Positions 45,591 through 54,525 are shown, counted from the stretch's first letter. The stretch is DNA of 64,000 nucleotides from Finegoldia magna_J (GCF_002243175.1 NZ_NDYF01000012.1:1-64000); one strand, 5' to 3'. Numbers and translations are program-made. Notes: generated by a model from the sequence alone, not told the origin.

Positions 45591-46277
45591 TTATTTCGTA
45601 ATTTTTATTATTGTTTTCAATACTCCATTAGAAATTAATTTGAAATAAATGAGGCAATCTTTTTCTAATTTATAAATCTCTACACTTTCATCTAATTTAA
45701 GTTCTTTTTTATATACAACTTCCACTTTCTTGATTGTATCATCGTCCAGATAATTTTCAATCCATTCGATATATCTAGCGTTGTTTGCGTGATAATTGTA
45801 GTCTATATCCGTTTTTCTTACAGTGTATTCGCCACACTTTTTATAATCGCCGTCTATTAGTTCCAAATCCTTTTCTACAATGTCATAACCATCTTCTCTT
45901 CCGTAAATCACTCCAAGTTCATCACTTATTCTCATAGGAAGCTTCTTTTCAGGATTAACAAGCAGCCATTTTGTTTTAGCTCTTACAATTAATTCACCAT
46001 TTCTAAAAACATCGTAGTTACGAAAAGCGTAGAATTTTCTAGTATAAGTATGGTAAGTTTGAATTGTCAAATCGTCAAATCTTTCAGGCATGTTATGTAT
46101 ATCAACATCCCATTGATATATAATCCAACTTCCATTCAAATCTTTTAGTTGTTCTTTGAGTATTTCTTCTTGTTTAATAGAACATTCAAGCATATAATCG
46201 AATAACTTGTTCAATCTGATTTTTGAATTTATCCCACAAAACACGTTCATAACTTTCGTATTTAAACTAACTTTCAT
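45591..46277 (-). CDS. Acyl-ACP thioesterase (double hot-dog fold)
   Basis: A 228-residue protein resembling the FatA/FatB-like bacterial acyl-ACP thioesterase family. The first hot-dog domain has LFDYMLECSIKQEE and GSWIIYQWDVDI; the second has YTVRKTDIDYNYHANNARYIEWI, whose Asn-His-type segment aligns with the catalytic Asn/His of the family. It releases free fatty acids from acyl carrier protein. It is the last gene of a long minus-strand operon, one base after herA. Confidence 0.82.
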   Translation of the reverse strand: MKVSLNTKVMNVFCGINSKIRLNKLFDYMLECSIKQEEILKEQLKDLNGSWIIYQWDVDIHNMPERFDDLTIQTYHTYTRKFYAFRNYDVFRNGELIVRAKTKWLLVNPEKKLPMRISDELGVIYGREDGYDIVEKDLELIDGDYKKCGEYTVRKTDIDYNYHANNARYIEWIENYLDDDTIKKVEVVYKKELKLDESVEIYKLEKDCLIYFKLISNGVLKTIIKITK

Positions 46278-46278
46278 A

Positions 46279-48099
46279 TTACTCCTCTCTTAAATAATAG
46301 CTTTCTCCCATGATAGATTTTTTCTTGGTAATATATCCATCATTGCTAAGCTTATTTAATTTGTTTTCCAAATCACTGACACTCAGTTTTATATTGTGTC
46401 TTTCTTCGATTATCTTACAAATCCTAAATAAATCAAGAGTTATTGGAAATACATTGTCTTCTTTTAACATTTTAAATAATTCCATATCCGATTCATTTTT
46501 CTTTTGAACATTTATTTCCAGCATTCGATACATTTCATCAAAAGGATTTTTGAATTTCGGTTGTGTAGTGTATGCTAGTCTTATCCTTGCAAACAACGTT
46601 TTTCCGATTTGAGCTTGGGAAATGAATACATCACCATTTGATAGATATGGAAGTCTTCGTATTTCTTCAGATGACAAATCAGTTTCTTTTCTGATGGCTT
46701 CAAGGTCCTTTTCGGTTGATATTCTGAAAATAAATTTTGTGGACAACTGTGCAATTGTAGTCTGTTCGATAGCTGCCATTCTTTGGGAAGCTAGTATGAG
46801 AAAAACTCCGTATTTTCTACCTTCTTGTGCGATTTCCTTGATAATTCTTCGTGTTACAGATATCTGGTCACTACCACAGAAGTTGTGAGCTTCATCAAAA
46901 ACCATACAAATAATCGGAAAATATTCACTTGTCATTGCATCTACGTATCTTCTTCTTTTTCTATAACAAGAATTCACTGCGTACGATGCGTACAAATTTA
47001 GCATCTTTTGCGTACCTTGAATTATAACTGTTTTGCCGTCTTTTAGTGCTTCGAAAAGTTTTTGCGAAGTGTTCAAGAATATATCTGTGTTCAGTAATCT
47101 ATTAAATCTCCTGATAACAGCTTGAAGTGAATCGACATTCACAAGTTGTGAAAATCTTTCATAGTATCCTGTCGCGTCATCCTCCTTATCTGATAATGCT
47201 TTGGATATTGTTGTCAAGTAATCCAAAAACGCATTCGCACTGGATTGGGTGATGGAGTCTTTGTCAAGAATAGCTTCATAAGCAGATTTCATGGATTCTG
47301 TGAGTTCTCCTTGTGTTTCTATCAAACTGATAAGCTCATATCTGCTCAAGTCAGGAAAATTAATTCCCAAATCTTCACCAACTTTTAAAACTTCAAATTT
47401 GTCAGAAAAATCAATGCCATAATTTTCAAGTGTCCTGTCTTTAAACACCATTTGGTTGTGTGGATCAAACACAATTGTTGGAACAGATTTCTTCATCAAT
47501 TCTTCAATTACTACTCTTAACCCGTATGATTTACCAGATCCTGATCCACCAAAAATACCAATATGCGGATATTCAATCATGTTGTAGTAGTTAAATAAAT
47601 ACACCAATTCTTCTTGATCGTGGACTTTTTGATTAGAATCCATGATTTTAAGCAAATTTTTGTATTCTTCAGGACATGTTTTATAAATTTCTTCTGTGTT
47701 TTTTATAATTCCTATTTCGAGCGATTTGTCAATTGTACCAGAGTAAAATAAATGTTTAATCTCATCAAATTTCGGTTTTCTGACTGTAGATCCCGCTTCA
47801 ATCGCAAATGCCGGATCGTCCATCACTCTTAATTTGTAAATGTATTTGATTCCTTCAGAAATATTGTATCCTACTGCTTGAAGTTTTAGAATTTGTTCTT
47901 TGGTTATATAAGAATCGGCGGTGTTTGACTCCATAAATTCATTAACACTGTGAGTTTCCGTGACTTGACACAAAATATCCCCTTGTTTGATATCTTCCAC
48001 AATCATATACTCATTGATTCTAAGTCTATCGTATTTACTAGCCACGTAACATTCGATTTGGTCGGTCATGCCGACTACTCTAAAATCTAAATCATTCAT
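46279..48099 (-). CDS. herA: HerA-family DNA-translocating ATPase
   Basis: A 606-residue FtsK/HerA-superfamily ATPase. An N-terminal barrel-like region (HAS type, about 1-100) precedes the motor; Walker A GGSGSGKSYGLR lies near residue 185 and Walker B ICMVFDEAHNF near 400, followed by a sensor segment (LASQRMAAIEQTTIAQLSTKFIFR). The C-terminal 80 residues look like a winged helix. HerA forms hexamers that work with NurA in DNA end resection in archaea. The nurA gene lies directly upstream with a one-base overlap, which supports the call. Confidence 0.85.
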   Translation of the reverse strand: MNDLDFRVVGMTDQIECYVASKYDRLRINEYMIVEDIKQGDILCQVTETHSVNEFMESNTADSYITKEQILKLQAVGYNISEGIKYIYKLRVMDDPAFAIEAGSTVRKPKFDEIKHLFYSGTIDKSLEIGIIKNTEEIYKTCPEEYKNLLKIMDSNQKVHDQEELVYLFNYYNMIEYPHIGIFGGSGSGKSYGLRVVIEELMKKSVPTIVFDPHNQMVFKDRTLENYGIDFSDKFEVLKVGEDLGINFPDLSRYELISLIETQGELTESMKSAYEAILDKDSITQSSANAFLDYLTTISKALSDKEDDATGYYERFSQLVNVDSLQAVIRRFNRLLNTDIFLNTSQKLFEALKDGKTVIIQGTQKMLNLYASYAVNSCYRKRRRYVDAMTSEYFPIICMVFDEAHNFCGSDQISVTRRIIKEIAQEGRKYGVFLILASQRMAAIEQTTIAQLSTKFIFRISTEKDLEAIRKETDLSSEEIRRLPYLSNGDVFISQAQIGKTLFARIRLAYTTQPKFKNPFDEMYRMLEINVQKKNESDMELFKMLKEDNVFPITLDLFRICKIIEERHNIKLSVSDLENKLNKLSNDGYITKKKSIMGESYYLREE

Positions 48100-49052
48100 T
48101 ATATAACTCTTTTACTCCTTTGAGATCTAAATATCGATTGATACATTTCAGTATCCAAGTATTTCTTCGCCAAAATTTCAGCTTGTTTGTTGTCAATCCT
48201 TGTTTTCTTGTCGACCAAATCCAACAAAAACGGCACTCCTCTTGTATTTTCATCGGACAGTGTAAGCACGAAAGAAATTATTTCATCAAAATCATCCATG
48301 TTTTGCGATGGAATGTCGATAGCTATTACGCAAGGATCCTTAGATGTTCTTATAAAAGCTTGTTCTATATCGTACTCTTTTTTTCTAGATTTATGCTCAT
48401 TTACTACAAAACCTTCATTCATATCTAATACATTGAACAAAGCTTCTCTATCGAAAAGCATACCCACATTAACTCCATTTTCGTTAAATGTGTTCATGAT
48501 AATTTTCGTGTTGATTTCTTCGACAACTCCAACTAAAATAACACCTTTCTCATCACAAAGTTCGACCAAATCATTGTATAAATCTTCCGCTTCAAGGCAA
48601 TATCTCATTAAAGTTCCATCCATCATAAGTATTTTTATATCATGATTTTTTACAGCTTCGATCGCTACAGCAAGTTCTGTAGCACACAATTTTTCCTTTG
48701 AGATTTGGAATTGATCGCGTTCTGAAAATTCATCCACCAACGGACACAAAATATCCGCCTTAACCAACGGTTCTTGATCAGAGCTTAGAAGAGCCATCGA
48801 CTGAAAAAACTCCACATAGTTCGGATAATTTGCACCGATTCTATTAACTGAGCCATCTACAACGCAAATACATCCATCTTGCTTAATTTCTTTTAGCTTG
48901 TCAACACTAAATCTTTCATAAAATTTGATTTTGCCAATTTTATTATTAATTAAATCCCTTACATCTTTCCTACTTAATTTAGAGACATTTTTTCGATTTT
49001 TAAGTCTCTCATTTAAATGAGAGACTTCATCTATTAAATCTTTTGAAATCAT
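48099..49052 (-). CDS. nurA: NurA-family nuclease
   Basis: A 317-residue protein with a NurA-domain pattern: CICVVDGSVNRIGANYPNYVEFFQSMAL (about 68-95, first acidic metal ligand in VDGS), KILMMDGTLMRY (about 134, second Asp) and VIAIDIPSQNMDDFDE later. NurA is a 5'-3' nuclease stimulated by HerA. It overlaps rsmI by 4 bases and herA by one. Sequence similarity to archaeal NurA is modest, so the pairing with HerA is strong extra evidence. Confidence 0.82.
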   Translation of the reverse strand: MISKDLIDEVSHLNERLKNRKNVSKLSRKDVRDLINNKIGKIKFYERFSVDKLKEIKQDGCICVVDGSVNRIGANYPNYVEFFQSMALLSSDQEPLVKADILCPLVDEFSERDQFQISKEKLCATELAVAIEAVKNHDIKILMMDGTLMRYCLEAEDLYNDLVELCDEKGVILVGVVEEINTKIIMNTFNENGVNVGMLFDREALFNVLDMNEGFVVNEHKSRKKEYDIEQAFIRTSKDPCVIAIDIPSQNMDDFDEIISFVLTLSDENTRGVPFLLDLVDKKTRIDNKQAEILAKKYLDTEMYQSIFRSQRSKRVI

Positions 49053-49876
49053 AATTCTAAGCTCTCTTTGTAAACATCATTTTTCTTCAAACCGTAAACA
49101 TCGCTGACGATTTTCACTGCTTGTTTTTTTGACATTCCATCGTTGATAAGTTCTGTGAGTTTTTCTTTTACATCTATATCTTCATTTTCTTCGATGAGCT
49201 TGTCGATTACAATTACAAATTCACCTTTTACAGTTTCATTTTTTAACATTTCGATAACTTCAGCACATGTCCCTTTCATAACGGACTCGTGAATTTTGGT
49301 AAGCTCTCTTAAAACACAAATTTTTCTATCTCCCAAAAACTCGCTGAGTTCTTCAACTGTCGCTTCAACTCTGTGAACCGATTCGTATATTATTGTAGTC
49401 ATCGTTGCATTTTTGATTTGGTCGTAAAACTTATTTTTCTCAGCATTTTTTCTTGGCACGAATCCCAAGAATGCAAATTGCAAACTATCGAATCCACTTC
49501 TAACCAAAGCAGTTATTGCAGCACTTGCCCCCGGTAATACTTCAATATCGATATCTCGATCAATCGCCTTTTCTAGTAAAATTTGTCCTGGATCACTAAT
49601 AGAAGGCATTCCCGCATCACTTACTACTGCGCAATTTATATTTTCCAACAAAATTTTGTCAATAATTTCTTCTGATCTGCTTTGTTCGTTGTGCTTGTGA
49701 TAACTCACAAGAGGTGTTTTAATGTCGTAATAATTCAGTAATTTCGATGTATTTCTGGTATCTTCACAATAAATTACATCCACATTTTTCAAAACGTCCA
49801 ACGACCTCAAAGTCATATCTGCCAAGTTTCCAATTGGAGTTGGCACAACGTAAATTTTAGACTTCTGTAATTCCAT
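49049..49876 (-). CDS. rsmI: 16S rRNA 2'-O-ribose C1402 methyltransferase
   Basis: A 275-residue tetrapyrrole-methylase-fold protein with YVVPTPIGNLADMTLRSL at the N-terminus, CEDTRNTSKLL, SDAGMPSISDPG and LPGASAAITALVRSGF. It methylates the ribose of C1402 in 16S rRNA with SAM. It overlaps the trmN6-like gene by 20 bases, part of the conserved Firmicute tmk-holB-ricT-yabB-rsmI cluster. Confidence 0.95.
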   Translation of the reverse strand: MELQKSKIYVVPTPIGNLADMTLRSLDVLKNVDVIYCEDTRNTSKLLNYYDIKTPLVSYHKHNEQSRSEEIIDKILLENINCAVVSDAGMPSISDPGQILLEKAIDRDIDIEVLPGASAAITALVRSGFDSLQFAFLGFVPRKNAEKNKFYDQIKNATMTTIIYESVHRVEATVEELSEFLGDRKICVLRELTKIHESVMKGTCAEVIEMLKNETVKGEFVIVIDKLIEENEDIDVKEKLTELINDGMSKKQAVKIVSDVYGLKKNDVYKESLEL

Positions 49877-50570
49877 ATATATTCATCACTTCTTCCGTGT
49901 AGTCTTCATCATTATAAATAATCAGATTTTTCTCAAAAGTTAAGAATGGTTTCTGATTTTTCACAAATTGTATCATCACGAGATTGGGCTTATCGTCAAT
50001 TCTCGATTGCACAAACCTAATTCTCTTTGCTTCCATATTATGTTTTCTACTAATACTTAATAAATCGACCAATCTCTCGCATCTATTTATCATAAATAAA
50101 GATCTATTAGATTTGAGTTTCAACTTTGCAAATTCAAATAAATCTTCCAATTTCATCTCATTATCGTATCTCGATGTGTGAAAATTAGTATTCTTATTAG
50201 AAATACCGTGACCATTTTTTTGATAAGGTGGGTTAACTATTATGTTGTCTATTGAATCGTTTTTGATGTCGACATTTTTGAAATCGTCATTAATAACATA
50301 GGCGTTATGTAAATTATTAATCTCAATAGTTTCTTCCAGCATATCTGCAACATCTTTTTGAATTTCAATTCCAATGCATTTTGATAAATTGTACAAAGCC
50401 ATACATCTCAACATCAATATCCCTGTCCCGCAACCAATATCTATAAGATTGGTGTTCTTTTTCATTTTCGCAAAATCTGTAAGGAGGATGGAGTCAATCG
50501 TAAAAGAAAATTTTTCATCATCAGCAATTATTTTTAAATCGGTTTTTGGTATAAAATGTTCTCTTTTCAT
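49857..50570 (-). CDS. tRNA1(Val) A37 N6-methyltransferase-like protein (YabB/TrmN6 family)
   Basis: About 237 residues with a Rossmann SAM site (LIDIGCGTGILMLRC) and the N6-adenine motif NPPYQKNGHG. The family methylates A37 in certain tRNAs. Gene order next to rsmI matches yabB of Bacillus. I prefer ATG 50570, but it has no recognisable ribosome-binding site: the seven T of the ferredoxin terminator end only 3 bases upstream. GTG 50588 would lie within that terminator hairpin. Confidence 0.85.
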   Translation of the reverse strand: MKREHFIPKTDLKIIADDEKFSFTIDSILLTDFAKMKKNTNLIDIGCGTGILMLRCMALYNLSKCIGIEIQKDVADMLEETIEINNLHNAYVINDDFKNVDIKNDSIDNIIVNPPYQKNGHGISNKNTNFHTSRYDNEMKLEDLFEFAKLKLKSNRSLFMINRCERLVDLLSISRKHNMEAKRIRFVQSRIDDKPNLVMIQFVKNQKPFLTFEKNLIIYNDEDYTEEVMNIYGITEV

Positions 50571-50573
50571 ATT

Positions 50574-50605
50574 AAAAAAATAGACCACTCAAAAATGAGT
50601 AGTCT
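50574..50605 (-). terminator. Terminator after the ferredoxin gene
   Basis: A 10-bp inverted repeat with one G-U pair (50582-50591, 50596-50605), followed by T7 on the minus strand. It lies between the ferredoxin stop (50621) and the start of the trmN6-like gene (50570). Confidence 0.85.
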
Positions 50606-50620
50606 AATTCTCCCCTAAAA

Positions 50621-50791
50621 TTAGCAGTCTTGATGTGGAGCATCTACTGGACATACGTCAGCACAAGAACCACAATCGATACATGCGTCTTGATCAATTG
50701 TATAAATGTCCCCTTCAGAAATACAATCTACTGGACATTCAGGTTTACATTGTCCGCAAGCGATACAATCGTCAGAAATTTTATAAGCCAT
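50621..50791 (-). CDS. fdx: Ferredoxin, 2[4Fe-4S] clostridial type
   Basis: A 56-residue gene found by reading the minus strand from ATG 50791 to TAA 50621. It has two CxxCxxCxxxCP clusters: CIACGQCKPECP and CIDCGSCADVCP. This is the classic low-potential clostridial ferredoxin carrying electrons for pyruvate:ferredoxin oxidoreductase and similar enzymes. GGGGG precedes the ATG by about 9 bases. It has its own promoter and terminator, so it is probably strongly expressed on its own. Confidence 0.95.
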   Translation of the reverse strand: MAYKISDDCIACGQCKPECPVDCISEGDIYTIDQDACIDCGSCADVCPVDAPHQDC

Positions 50792-50846
50792 ATTGCTTTA
50801 CCCCCTTGTAATTTTAGAGCGTATTATGTATTTATGCTCTACAATC

Positions 50847-50875
50847 ATTATTACACACTATTAGAATAAATGCAA
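50847..50875 (-). promoter_or_regulatory. Promoter of the ferredoxin gene
   Basis: Minus-strand TTGCAT (50870-50875), 17 bases, AATAAT (50847-50852), located just after the ricT stop codon at 50881. The 55-base leader contains a small inverted repeat AGAGC/GCTCT (50816-50840). Confidence 0.55.
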
Positions 50876-50880
50876 GTGGT

Positions 50881-51723
50881 TTAATGACATTTATGATTAC
50901 ATCCACCGCACTTATTAAAATCAATTAATTCGTCTACATTTACTTGGATTAATTCTTCTGTTTCATCCTCTGTCATCACTTTTACTTTCACAGATTCCAA
51001 AAGAGTATTAGTTTCAGTCACAACTCCTTCTCCCATCTCAGTAGTAACTTTTTGACCAACGTGTGGCATTTTCTTTAATTTGCACTCATAACCTTCTTGC
51101 TCATAATTCAAGCAACACATAAGTCTTCCACAAAGCCCACTGATTTTTGAAGGATTAAGCGATAGCGATTGGTCTTTTGCCATTTTGATACTAACTGGAT
51201 TGAAATTTCTCATATATCTGTTACAACAACATCTTTGACCACAAGGGCCAATTCCTCCTGCAATCTTTGCTTGATCTCTCACTCCAATTTGTCTCAATTC
51301 TATTCTGATTCTAAAAATTCTGGCTAATTCTTTTACTAATTCTCTAAAATCAACTCTTTCATCTGAAGTAAAATAAAAAATAACCTTATTGTTATCAAAT
51401 GTATATTCACAGTCCACTAATTTCATATCCAAACCGAATTCTTTTACTTTTTCTTTGCAGACTTCGATGGATTCCTTAGCTTTCTTCTTATTTTCCATAT
51501 AAATATAATCATCTGCACTATCAGCCAATCTTATGATAGGTTTCAAATCAGACGATAATTCTTTTTCGTTTATTTCAAAATTTTCTTTTACAACAACTCC
51601 ATACTCAATACCACGAGCAGTCTCCACAATTACGTGATCACCTAGTTTGTATTTAAGATTATTGGAATCGAAGTAATACACTTTACCAGCTTGTCTAAAA
51701 CTAACACCAGTTACATCAAGCAT
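50881..51723 (-). CDS. ricT: PSP1-domain protein RicT (YaaT family)
   Basis: A 280-residue protein with the PSP1 C-terminal domain and the conserved Cys-rich core GPCGQRCCCNRYM and GLCGRLMCCLNYEQEGY. In Bacillus, RicT (YaaT) with RicA/RicF carries Fe-S clusters and helps RNase Y-dependent mRNA processing. The extra C-terminal CGGCNHKCH could add a metal site. It overlaps holB by 8 bases. Confidence 0.92.
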   Translation of the reverse strand: MLDVTGVSFRQAGKVYYFDSNNLKYKLGDHVIVETARGIEYGVVVKENFEINEKELSSDLKPIIRLADSADDYIYMENKKKAKESIEVCKEKVKEFGLDMKLVDCEYTFDNNKVIFYFTSDERVDFRELVKELARIFRIRIELRQIGVRDQAKIAGGIGPCGQRCCCNRYMRNFNPVSIKMAKDQSLSLNPSKISGLCGRLMCCLNYEQEGYECKLKKMPHVGQKVTTEMGEGVVTETNTLLESVKVKVMTEDETEELIQVNVDELIDFNKCGGCNHKCH

Positions 51724-52534
51724 AGTTTTCCTCCATTATATACAATAAAAGCTCTTCCATAGAAAGCTCAAAATTCGCATTAACTTTAAAATATCCCCTT
51801 ACAGACTCAATCTTGTCCAAAGTATCTACTATGATTCTCTCATTAGCCTTTGGATATTTCCTGTACAATTTCACGAAATCTTTGTTCAAAAAAGACCCGT
51901 CCCTAGTCTTCACAAATTTCAAAAACGACGAATAAAACTCCATCAAAAAATCAAATAACACATCAGTTTCTTTTTGAAAATTGGACAAATATTCTTTCGA
52001 ATCCAGCATCGTCATAAGATTTTGTCCCATAGATTTATCCAAGATATCCAAAATTTGAGAGTAATCAAATTCTTCATTTTCTCTTTCACTTAGATAATTA
52101 ATTACTTGGCATCTGGAAATAATAGTTTTTAGAAGTTTATTCTTATTGTCTGTAAGTAATATAAAATACACAAAAGGCTTTGGCTCTTCCAAATTTTTTA
52201 AAAGAGCATTTGAAGCCTCTGTTCTCATCAAATCAGCCTGTTTTATCAACACGACCTTGTTATTAGATTCAAAAGGCTTTGTGGATACAAATTTTGCAAT
52301 ATCTCTAATTTTGTCTATGGTTATAGAATTTTTCTCAGGTTCTATTACCAACAAATCGGATAACTTATCCCTATCAAACTTCAACTTCAAATTTGAGTTA
52401 CTAACAAGCAAATTGTATATCAAAGCCTCAGCATCATAATTTATTTCATTTAAATTCTCACCATATAGTAAATATTGGTTAGAAACTTTATTATTATTGA
52501 CTTGATTTATCAAAGTTTTGTTTTTCGGTAACAT
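51716..52534 (-). CDS. holB: DNA polymerase III delta' subunit (degenerate AAA+ type)
   Basis: A 272-residue clamp-loader subunit recognised by the segment KVVLIKQADLMRTEASNALLKNLEEP and the SRC motif (TIISRCQ). It lacks a Walker A motif (LLYGENLNEINY at the usual site) and the zinc-binding Cys set, and is shorter than Bacillus HolB (about 329). Delta' usually does not hydrolyse ATP, so loss of the P-loop is compatible with function. Located between darA and ricT, as in Bacillus. Confidence 0.9.
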   Translation of the reverse strand: MLPKNKTLINQVNNNKVSNQYLLYGENLNEINYDAEALIYNLLVSNSNLKLKFDRDKLSDLLVIEPEKNSITIDKIRDIAKFVSTKPFESNNKVVLIKQADLMRTEASNALLKNLEEPKPFVYFILLTDNKNKLLKTIISRCQVINYLSERENEEFDYSQILDILDKSMGQNLMTMLDSKEYLSNFQKETDVLFDFLMEFYSSFLKFVKTRDGSFLNKDFVKLYRKYPKANERIIVDTLDKIESVRGYFKVNANFELSMEELLLYIMEENYA

Positions 52535-52806
52535 TAAAACTTTTTAAAATCCTCTAAATCCATAACGAAAATATTAGCCTTTGATTCATTATCAGATTCA
52601 ATATCATTTTCGTCACATACTTTTTTAATCAAATCTAAAATAGATTGTTCTTTTTCTACATCAGTACCAATCAACATCGTAGTGTTTCCTTTTTTCAAAA
52701 ATCCACCTGTTGATGATAATTTTGTAGAAGATATTTTATTCTCCAACAATTCTTTTGAAAGAATATGACTCAAGTCATCTTCCATAATTACAACTATAAG
52801 TTTCAT
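52534..52806 (-). CDS. Second cyclic-di-AMP receptor-like protein (DarA paralogue)
   Basis: A 90-residue PII-like protein with the DarA/YaaQ core: MKLIVVIMEDDLSHIL and SSTGGFLKKGNTTMLIG. It is about 18 residues shorter than its neighbour: the loop and strand that correspond to SMPGTNYISYPVEVMVGGATVF are missing, leaving ANIFVMDLEDFKKF at the end. The nucleotide-binding glycine segment is kept, so ligand binding is possible but not certain. It is 8 bases after darA and overlaps holB by a base. Confidence 0.85.
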   Translation of the reverse strand: MKLIVVIMEDDLSHILSKELLENKISSTKLSSTGGFLKKGNTTMLIGTDVEKEQSILDLIKKVCDENDIESDNESKANIFVMDLEDFKKF

Positions 52807-52814
52807 AAAATCAC

Positions 52815-53141
52815 CTAAAATCTCAAATACTTATCTACTTCTAGTAAAAATACAGTAGCTCCACCTACCATAACCTCTACAGGATATGATATGTAGTTAG
52901 TTCCTGGCATACTAACAGAAAGCATTGAAGTTGTAGTTTCTCTTGATTTGCAATCATTTTCAATGATTTCCAAACATTTATCTACATTTTCATCTTCAGT
53001 ACCTATTAATAAAGTACTATTTCCTGTCTTCAAAAATCCGCCAGTTGAAGCCAACTTTGTAATTCTAAAACCAGCTTCAGTAAGGTCTGCATTTAAATTA
53101 TATACATCTTGATCTTGAACAATTGCAACAACTAGTTTCAT
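52815..53141 (-). CDS. darA: Cyclic-di-AMP receptor DarA (YaaQ/PstA family)
   Basis: A 108-residue PII-like protein with MKLVVAIVQDQD, LASTGGFLKTGNSTLLIG and a full C-terminal PVEVMVGGATVFLLEVDKYLRF, matching the c-di-AMP receptor DarA in length. The start is ATG 53141, after AAAGGAG; the longer reading to 53174 adds 11 residues inside tmk. It is directly followed by a shorter paralogue. Confidence 0.93.
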   Translation of the reverse strand: MKLVVAIVQDQDVYNLNADLTEAGFRITKLASTGGFLKTGNSTLLIGTEDENVDKCLEIIENDCKSRETTTSMLSVSMPGTNYISYPVEVMVGGATVFLLEVDKYLRF

Positions 53142-53749
53142 AAAACATTTCTCCTTTTTAAAACTTTTATACATTGACTAAATACGTCTTCTACAGATTG
53201 AGTTGCATCAATAATTTCTACATTCTTTTCAGAATTTAGAATCTCTTTATATCCATTATATACCCTTTCATGGAAATTATTACCCTCTTTTTCAAGTCTA
53301 TCTGCTGTATCCAAAGAAGATTTTCTCTTCAAAGTAGTAATAGGATCAACATCGAAAAACAAAACGAAATCAGGAAACACTCCATTTATAGCAAATTCGT
53401 TAATCTTTCTAACATTTTCAATTCCCAAATCTCTTCCTACACCTTGATATGCAAGAGAAGATATGAGAAATCTATCACACAAAACAATTTTATTTTCGTT
53501 TAACGCGGGAAGAATTGTTTCTTCAACATGTTGCGCCCTAGAAGCTGCATATAACAAAGCTTCTGTCCTGTAACCCATTTTGGTGTTTTCAGTATCAAGT
53601 ATCAAATTTCTGATCTTTTCAGCAATGGGACTTCCCCCAGGTTCTCTAGTTTTAATTACATCGTAATTATTTTCGATTAAATAATCGTAAACTTTTTGAA
53701 TTATGGTTGATTTCCCACTGCCATCTGGACCTTCAAAAGTAATAAACAT
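53138..53749 (-). CDS. tmk: Thymidylate kinase
   Basis: A 203-residue dTMP kinase with P-loop FITFEGPDGSGKST, DR/Y motif CDRFLISSLAYQG and TREPGGSPIAE. It phosphorylates dTMP to dTDP. First gene of the tmk-darA-darA2-holB-ricT run. Its AGGA ribosome-binding site falls within the 12 bases that separate it from the rplY terminator. Confidence 0.95.
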   Translation of the reverse strand: MFITFEGPDGSGKSTIIQKVYDYLIENNYDVIKTREPGGSPIAEKIRNLILDTENTKMGYRTEALLYAASRAQHVEETILPALNENKIVLCDRFLISSLAYQGVGRDLGIENVRKINEFAINGVFPDFVLFFDVDPITTLKRKSSLDTADRLEKEGNNFHERVYNGYKEILNSEKNVEIIDATQSVEDVFSQCIKVLKRRNVL

Positions 53750-53761
53750 ATTTTATCCTAT

Positions 53762-53785
53762 AAAAAAAGCGAGTTAACTCGCTTT
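53762..53785 (-). terminator. Terminator of rplY
   Basis: A perfect palindrome AAAGCGAGTT/AACTCGCTTT (53766-53785) with T7 on the minus strand, 16 bases after the rplY stop. It directly abuts the tmk ribosome-binding site. Confidence 0.88.
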
Positions 53786-53800
53786 ATTTTTTCTATTTTA

Positions 53801-54439
53801 TTATTCTGCGTCTTCTTCTTCAGTTTCGCCAACTGTTGGAACATCTGCAGATACTTCAGCATCATCATCTTCAATTACTTCTTCTTTTGGTTCAGATAAT
53901 GAACATACTGCTTCTGTTTCTTCGTTAAGAACTTTTATATCAGCATTTTTGAATACATCCAAGTCTTTTACTTCGAAAGTATCACCAATTTGCATATCTA
54001 CAACTGATACAACAGCTTCGTTTGGTAAGTTCTTTGGTAAACATTCGATTTCGATTTCGTCTAGTAATTGCATCAATACTGATGGTTGAACTCTGATTTC
54101 ATCTCTTCCTTCTAATACAACAGGAATAGTGAAGTTTGCAACTTCTCCCATTTTAATCGCTTTGAAATCAACGTGAACATATTGATTTTTGAATGGGTGT
54201 TTTTGAACTTCTCTGATAATTACAGTGTGATCTTCTCCATCAACTTTAACATCGATTAAGCTTGAAGTTCCCGCCATTAAGTGAACTTTTCTTAATTCTT
54301 TTTCATCAACACATACATTAATTGGTTCTAAGTCTTTTCCGTAAATAACTCCTGGAACCATTTCTTTTACTCTTAATTTTCTAACTGCATTTGAGCCAAC
54401 TTCGTCTCTTTTTTGCATATCTAATTTATAGTTAGTCAT
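53801..54439 (-). CDS. rplY: Ribosomal protein L25 (CTC type)
   Basis: A 212-residue protein with the N-terminal L25 5S-rRNA-binding domain (about 1-95; VRKLRVKEMVPGVIYG) and the longer CTC-type C-terminal domain (about 96-185), ending in an acidic tail (EEEDAE). It binds 5S rRNA in the large ribosomal subunit. AGGAGG precedes the start. Confidence 0.93.
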   Translation of the reverse strand: MTNYKLDMQKRDEVGSNAVRKLRVKEMVPGVIYGKDLEPINVCVDEKELRKVHLMAGTSSLIDVKVDGEDHTVIIREVQKHPFKNQYVHVDFKAIKMGEVANFTIPVVLEGRDEIRVQPSVLMQLLDEIEIECLPKNLPNEAVVSVVDMQIGDTFEVKDLDVFKNADIKVLNEETEAVCSLSEPKEEVIEDDDAEVSADVPTVGETEEEDAE

Positions 54440-54474
54440 TTATTTTCCTCCTAAGTAATCTAAAATCTCTATTA

Positions 54475-54503
54475 ATTATACCAAATAAGTGATTTCTTCG
54501 CAA
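54475..54503 (-). promoter_or_regulatory. Promoter of rplY
   Basis: Minus-strand TTGCGA (54498-54503), 17 bases, TATAAT (54475-54480) with TGG just before it (extended -10). Confidence 0.75.
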
Positions 54504-54525
54504 CAAATTTAATATTTTAGTTAGA

